Origin: Candidatus Paceibacter sp.
Lineage (GTDB): Bacteria; Patescibacteria; ABY1; S139-126
NCBI GenBank assembly: GCA_020724865.1
Contig: DYGA01000001.1
Coordinates: 1 to 64,000 of the forward strand
DNA length: 64,000 bases
Direction: 5' to 3'
A model generated the notes under the pieces. The model made no database searches, had not been told where the DNA came from, and was given only the letters and a program-made list of their open reading frames with translations. Shown piece by piece: positions 61,714 to 64,000 of the stretch. Every line of letters begins with the position of its first letter. Positions within the stretch are counted from its first letter, which is position 1. A program made the position numbers and the translations under genes.

Positions 61714-62322
61714 TTAAATTATTTTTTTTATGTTTTCTCGATGAGCAATCAAAATCATGATGGTTATACCTATAATAAATAAGGTAATTTCAAAGTTATC
61801 TTGATTAAAACCACCACCAAAAATAATTTTTACAATAACAGCTGAAATAGCTGCAATCATTGAACCTAAAGCAACTTTTTGTGAAGCTATTTTTGGGGAA
61901 CCAAATTTTTTGGCAAGTAGTATGGTTATAACAAAAACCAAAAGTATGACAATAATAAACCAATCTGGGGTAAGACCTAAAAGTACACCAAGTGAAGTGG
62001 CAACAACTTTACCACCTTTAAAATTCAACCAAACCGATTTAAAGTGTCCAACAATAGCAAAACTCCCAGCCAAAATATAATAACCTACCTTAGGTTCTAT
62101 AAAAAGCAAGTTGACCAAACTGATAGCCGCAAATCCTTTTACTACATCTAAAATTAAGGTTAGCGCACCCCATTTGGCACCTAAAGCCCTGGTTACATTG
62201 GCAGCACCAATATTACCACTGCCAACTTTTTGTATATCAACTTTGTTGTATTTGGCTATCAAATAGCCAAAAGGTATACTTCCTAATAAATATGAGATGA
62301 TGATTAATATTACAAATTCCAC
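61714..62322 (-). CDS. plsY: Glycerol-3-phosphate acyltransferase PlsY
   Basis: 202 residues from a GTG start at 62322, which has GGAGG five bases upstream. Five or more transmembrane helices. The three PlsY motifs are visible: SYLLGSIPFGYLIAK (motif 1), KVGSGNIGAANVTRALG (with the catalytic-loop SGN) and VGHFKSVWLNFKGGKVVATS (motif 2), and a C-terminal IAHRENIKKI (motif 3). It moves an acyl group from acyl-phosphate to glycerol-3-phosphate in phospholipid synthesis. Confidence 0.95.
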   Translation of the reverse strand: MEFVILIIISYLLGSIPFGYLIAKYNKVDIQKVGSGNIGAANVTRALGAKWGALTLILDVVKGFAAISLVNLLFIEPKVGYYILAGSFAIVGHFKSVWLNFKGGKVVATSLGVLLGLTPDWFIIVILLVFVITILLAKKFGSPKIASQKVALGSMIAAISAVIVKIIFGGGFNQDNFEITLFIIGITIMILIAHRENIKKII

Positions 62323-62394
62323 TGGTACCTCCGTTTTATTTTTTAAAGAAATTGAATTAAATTATCTTATATCTAAAATATTTTTTTGGCAAGA

Positions 62395-62650
62395 AAAAAA
62401 CCCGTCCGTAGACAGATTTCTAAGTGTTATAGAAATGTCCAATGGGACGGGTTTAAATGAATCTTGTTGAGCTCTTGCGGAAAAAATTATTTAAGAAATG
62501 TGGTTTCTTCGAAGTCGTTCAACATAACATTTATTTTTTGATTGATCACTTATACATCTTTTTTTTCCGCATCGCGAATTAATTTTCCCTAATTGGGATT
62601 TTTTCCCTTAAAAGGGATTTTTAAATAACAAGATTCAATTTCCTTTCGGT
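62395..62650 (-). ncRNA. Candidate structured RNA of about 255 nt
   Basis: A promoter (62686-62658) and a strong terminator (ACCCGTCC/GGACGGGT, 62400-62407 with 62445-62452, then a T8 run) delimit it. Two perfect 11-bp helices are nested: 62458-62468 with 62627-62637, and 62476-62486 with 62561-62571. Two small stable hairpins (CCCTAATTGGG, 62587-62597, and CCCTTAAAAGGG, about 62605-62616) lie between. I see no tmRNA or RNase P core. It could also be a leader for plsY. Confidence 0.55.
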
Positions 62651-62657
62651 AATCAAT

Positions 62658-62686
62658 ACCTTACACTATTGAAACTTTGTGGTCAA
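62658..62686 (-). promoter_or_regulatory. Promoter of the 255-nt RNA
   Basis: Minus strand TTGACC (62686-62681), 17-base spacer, TAAGGT (62663-62658). Confidence 0.5.
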
Positions 62687-62763
62687 GCACAGCTTTTGAA
62701 TAACCTGTTGATAACTTTATAAAACCTAATAAAAACTAAAGAATTATTGTGATTTAATAGAAT

Positions 62764-62783
62764 ATTATGCTACATTATGCTAC
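62764..62783 (+). repeat. Perfect 10-bp tandem repeat before the ABC exporter gene
   Basis: ATTATGCTAC occurs twice head to tail, 21 bases before the ATG. It may be a regulator-binding site or part of the promoter. Confidence 0.5.
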
Positions 62784-62804
62784 ACTATCGTTTAGACTAA
62801 ATTT

Positions 62805-64000
62805 ATGAAATTATTTTGGCAATATCTAAAAAATTATAAGGGGATATTTATTTTATCTCTTTTTTTGGCGCTGATTAATCGGGTATTTTCTTTGTTAGAT
62901 CCGCAAATTTTTCGTTTAATCATTGATCGTTATGCGACCAAGTTTAATGAACTATCAAAAGATGAATTTTTATATGGGGTGCTTGGTCTTTTACTGCTAG
63001 CCATTGGCGTGGCTTTGGTCTCGCGGATTGCCAAAAATTTTCAAGACTACTATGTAAGTATGATAACGCAAAAATTGGGCGCCAAACTTTATGCTGATAG
63101 TGTACAACATGCTTTATCCCTACCTTACATGGAATTTGAAGATCAACGCAGTGGCGAATTGTTGCAAAACTTAAACAAAGCCCGACATGATGCAGAAAAA
63201 TTAATTCGCAGTCTAATTGATATTTTATTTTTCTCACTAATTGGTATCTTGTTTGTTTTAGGATATGCTTGGTTTGTTCACTGGTCTTTGGGTTTAATTT
63301 TTATATTAATTATTCCTACTCTTAGTGCCATAACTTTTTATATCAGCCGTAAAATAAAACAGGCACAAACTGATATAATTTTAGAAAAAGCTGACTTAGC
63401 TGGTTCAACTACTGAAACCATTCGCAATGTTGAATTGGTAAAAAGTTTGGGATTAGAAAATCAAGAAATTATTAGATTAAATAATGTTAATGAAAAAATT
63501 TTAGAATTGGAATTAAAAAAAATAAAATTGGTCCGCACCATGAGTTTTATTCAAGGAACCCTAATTAACCTACTTCGATCTGCTATGCTACTACTAATGT
63601 TATGGTTAATATATTTACAAATTATTTCTTTGGGTGAATTTTTTACTTTACTTTTTTATTCATTTTTAATATTTACCCCTCTGACTGATTTGGGCCAATT
63701 GATTACTGATTATCGTGAAGCTCAAGCCAGTGGTGATATCTTACAAACAATATTAAATAAACCGACAGATAAATCTCCCTCCCAACCTAATAATTTAGGA
63801 AAATTAAAAGAAATAAAATTTGTTGATGTTGATTTTGTATATAAATCAAGTAAAGATCCATCGGTAAAAAATATAAATCTGGAAATTAAAGCTGGGCAAA
63901 CTGTGGCTTTTGTTGGGCCCAGCGGATCAGGTAAAACTACTTTGATAAAACTTTTAGTTGGCCTTTATAAACCTACTCGGGGAAAAATTTATTACAATCA
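62805..64000 (+). CDS. ABC exporter, TM domain plus start of ATPase (partial)
   Basis: 398 full codons to the right edge. Six transmembrane helices in the usual exporter layout (about 15-35, 55-75, 135-160, 165-185, 245-270 and 275-300), then the nucleotide-binding domain with Walker A GPSGSGKTT at about residue 372. It starts MKLFWQYLKNYKGIFILSL. The product would be a fused TM-NBD half-transporter of the MsbA/lipid or peptide exporter type; the substrate cannot be told. The Walker B and signature motif lie beyond the window. Confidence 0.9.
   Translation, partial: MKLFWQYLKNYKGIFILSLFLALINRVFSLLDPQIFRLIIDRYATKFNELSKDEFLYGVLGLLLLAIGVALVSRIAKNFQDYYVSMITQKLGAKLYADSVQHALSLPYMEFEDQRSGELLQNLNKARHDAEKLIRSLIDILFFSLIGILFVLGYAWFVHWSLGLIFILIIPTLSAITFYISRKIKQAQTDIILEKADLAGSTTETIRNVELVKSLGLENQEIIRLNNVNEKILELELKKIKLVRTMSFIQGTLINLLRSAMLLLMLWLIYLQIISLGEFFTLLFYSFLIFTPLTDLGQLITDYREAQASGDILQTILNKPTDKSPSQPNNLGKLKEIKFVDVDFVYKSSKDPSVKNINLEIKAGQTVAFVGPSGSGKTTLIKLLVGLYKPTRGKIYYN

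Overview
This AT-rich window looks like a Patescibacteria (CPR) chromosome. I infer this from the compact and reduced gene set, the type IV secretion-like membrane locus with VirB6, VirB4, PrgI/VirB3 and VirB2-like parts, the very large Cys-rich surface proteins, an acidic extension on ribosomal protein S15, and many near-consensus sigma-70-type promoters. All three tRNA genes read as + strand, and the tRNA-Ser on the - strand, encode CCA. TGA and TAG both act as normal stops, so this is not one of the CPR lineages that reads UGA as glycine.

Layout. 1-2808 holds the start of a modular secreted fibre-like protein that runs off the left edge. 2870-8192 is a quality-control and competence block: a membrane-anchored beta protein, LemA, HtpX, ClpC and a ComF-type phosphoribosyltransferase. 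8190-9590 carries tRNA-Ser(GCU), a compact minus-strand unit (small RNA, structured leader, 53-residue hydrophobic peptide), a two-TM membrane protein and tRNA-Arg(GCG). 9836-13103 encodes RecG, a DksA/TraR-like zinc-finger protein behind a leader peptide and hairpin, and a small unknown protein. 13339-37705 on the minus strand is the central block: RadA at its 3' end and, upstream, a secretion-like locus (Ca-binding anchor, 2358-residue Cys-rich protein, VirB6-like, two unknown proteins, PrgI/VirB3-like, TraC-like, VirB4, two small membrane proteins, two VirB2-like proteins, a beta-propeller, a DsbA-like protein and a lytic transglycosylase domain). 37878-52242 is mostly housekeeping: RsmA, LeuRS, a LysM/M23 peptidase, ComM, LspA, a second DksA-like protein, PNPase, a NYN nuclease-like protein, S15 and a Xer recombinase. 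52385-57707 has tRNA-Arg(UCU), CbiM and a PDGLE/CbiN-like protein, tRNA-His and surface proteins, one of them split by an in-frame amber codon. 57708-60740 is accessory and decaying: an IS-like remnant, an ADP-ribosyltransferase-like protein between direct repeats, a frameshifted Nudix gene and a tiny HEXXH protein. 60831-64000 has an RRM protein with a switch-like leader, PlsY, a minus-strand structured RNA and the start of an ABC exporter.

The least explained material is non-coding: two standalone structured RNA candidates with their own promoters and terminators (about 46097-45759 and 62650-62395, both minus), the 8401-8903 small RNA/leader/peptide unit, an apparent translational attenuator before the DksA-like gene at 12207, a two-state leader before the RRM gene, and several families of palindromic intergenic repeats. 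One repeat copy appears to be split by a broken four-helix-bundle gene. All functional statements rest on motifs and context read by eye; no database search was run.
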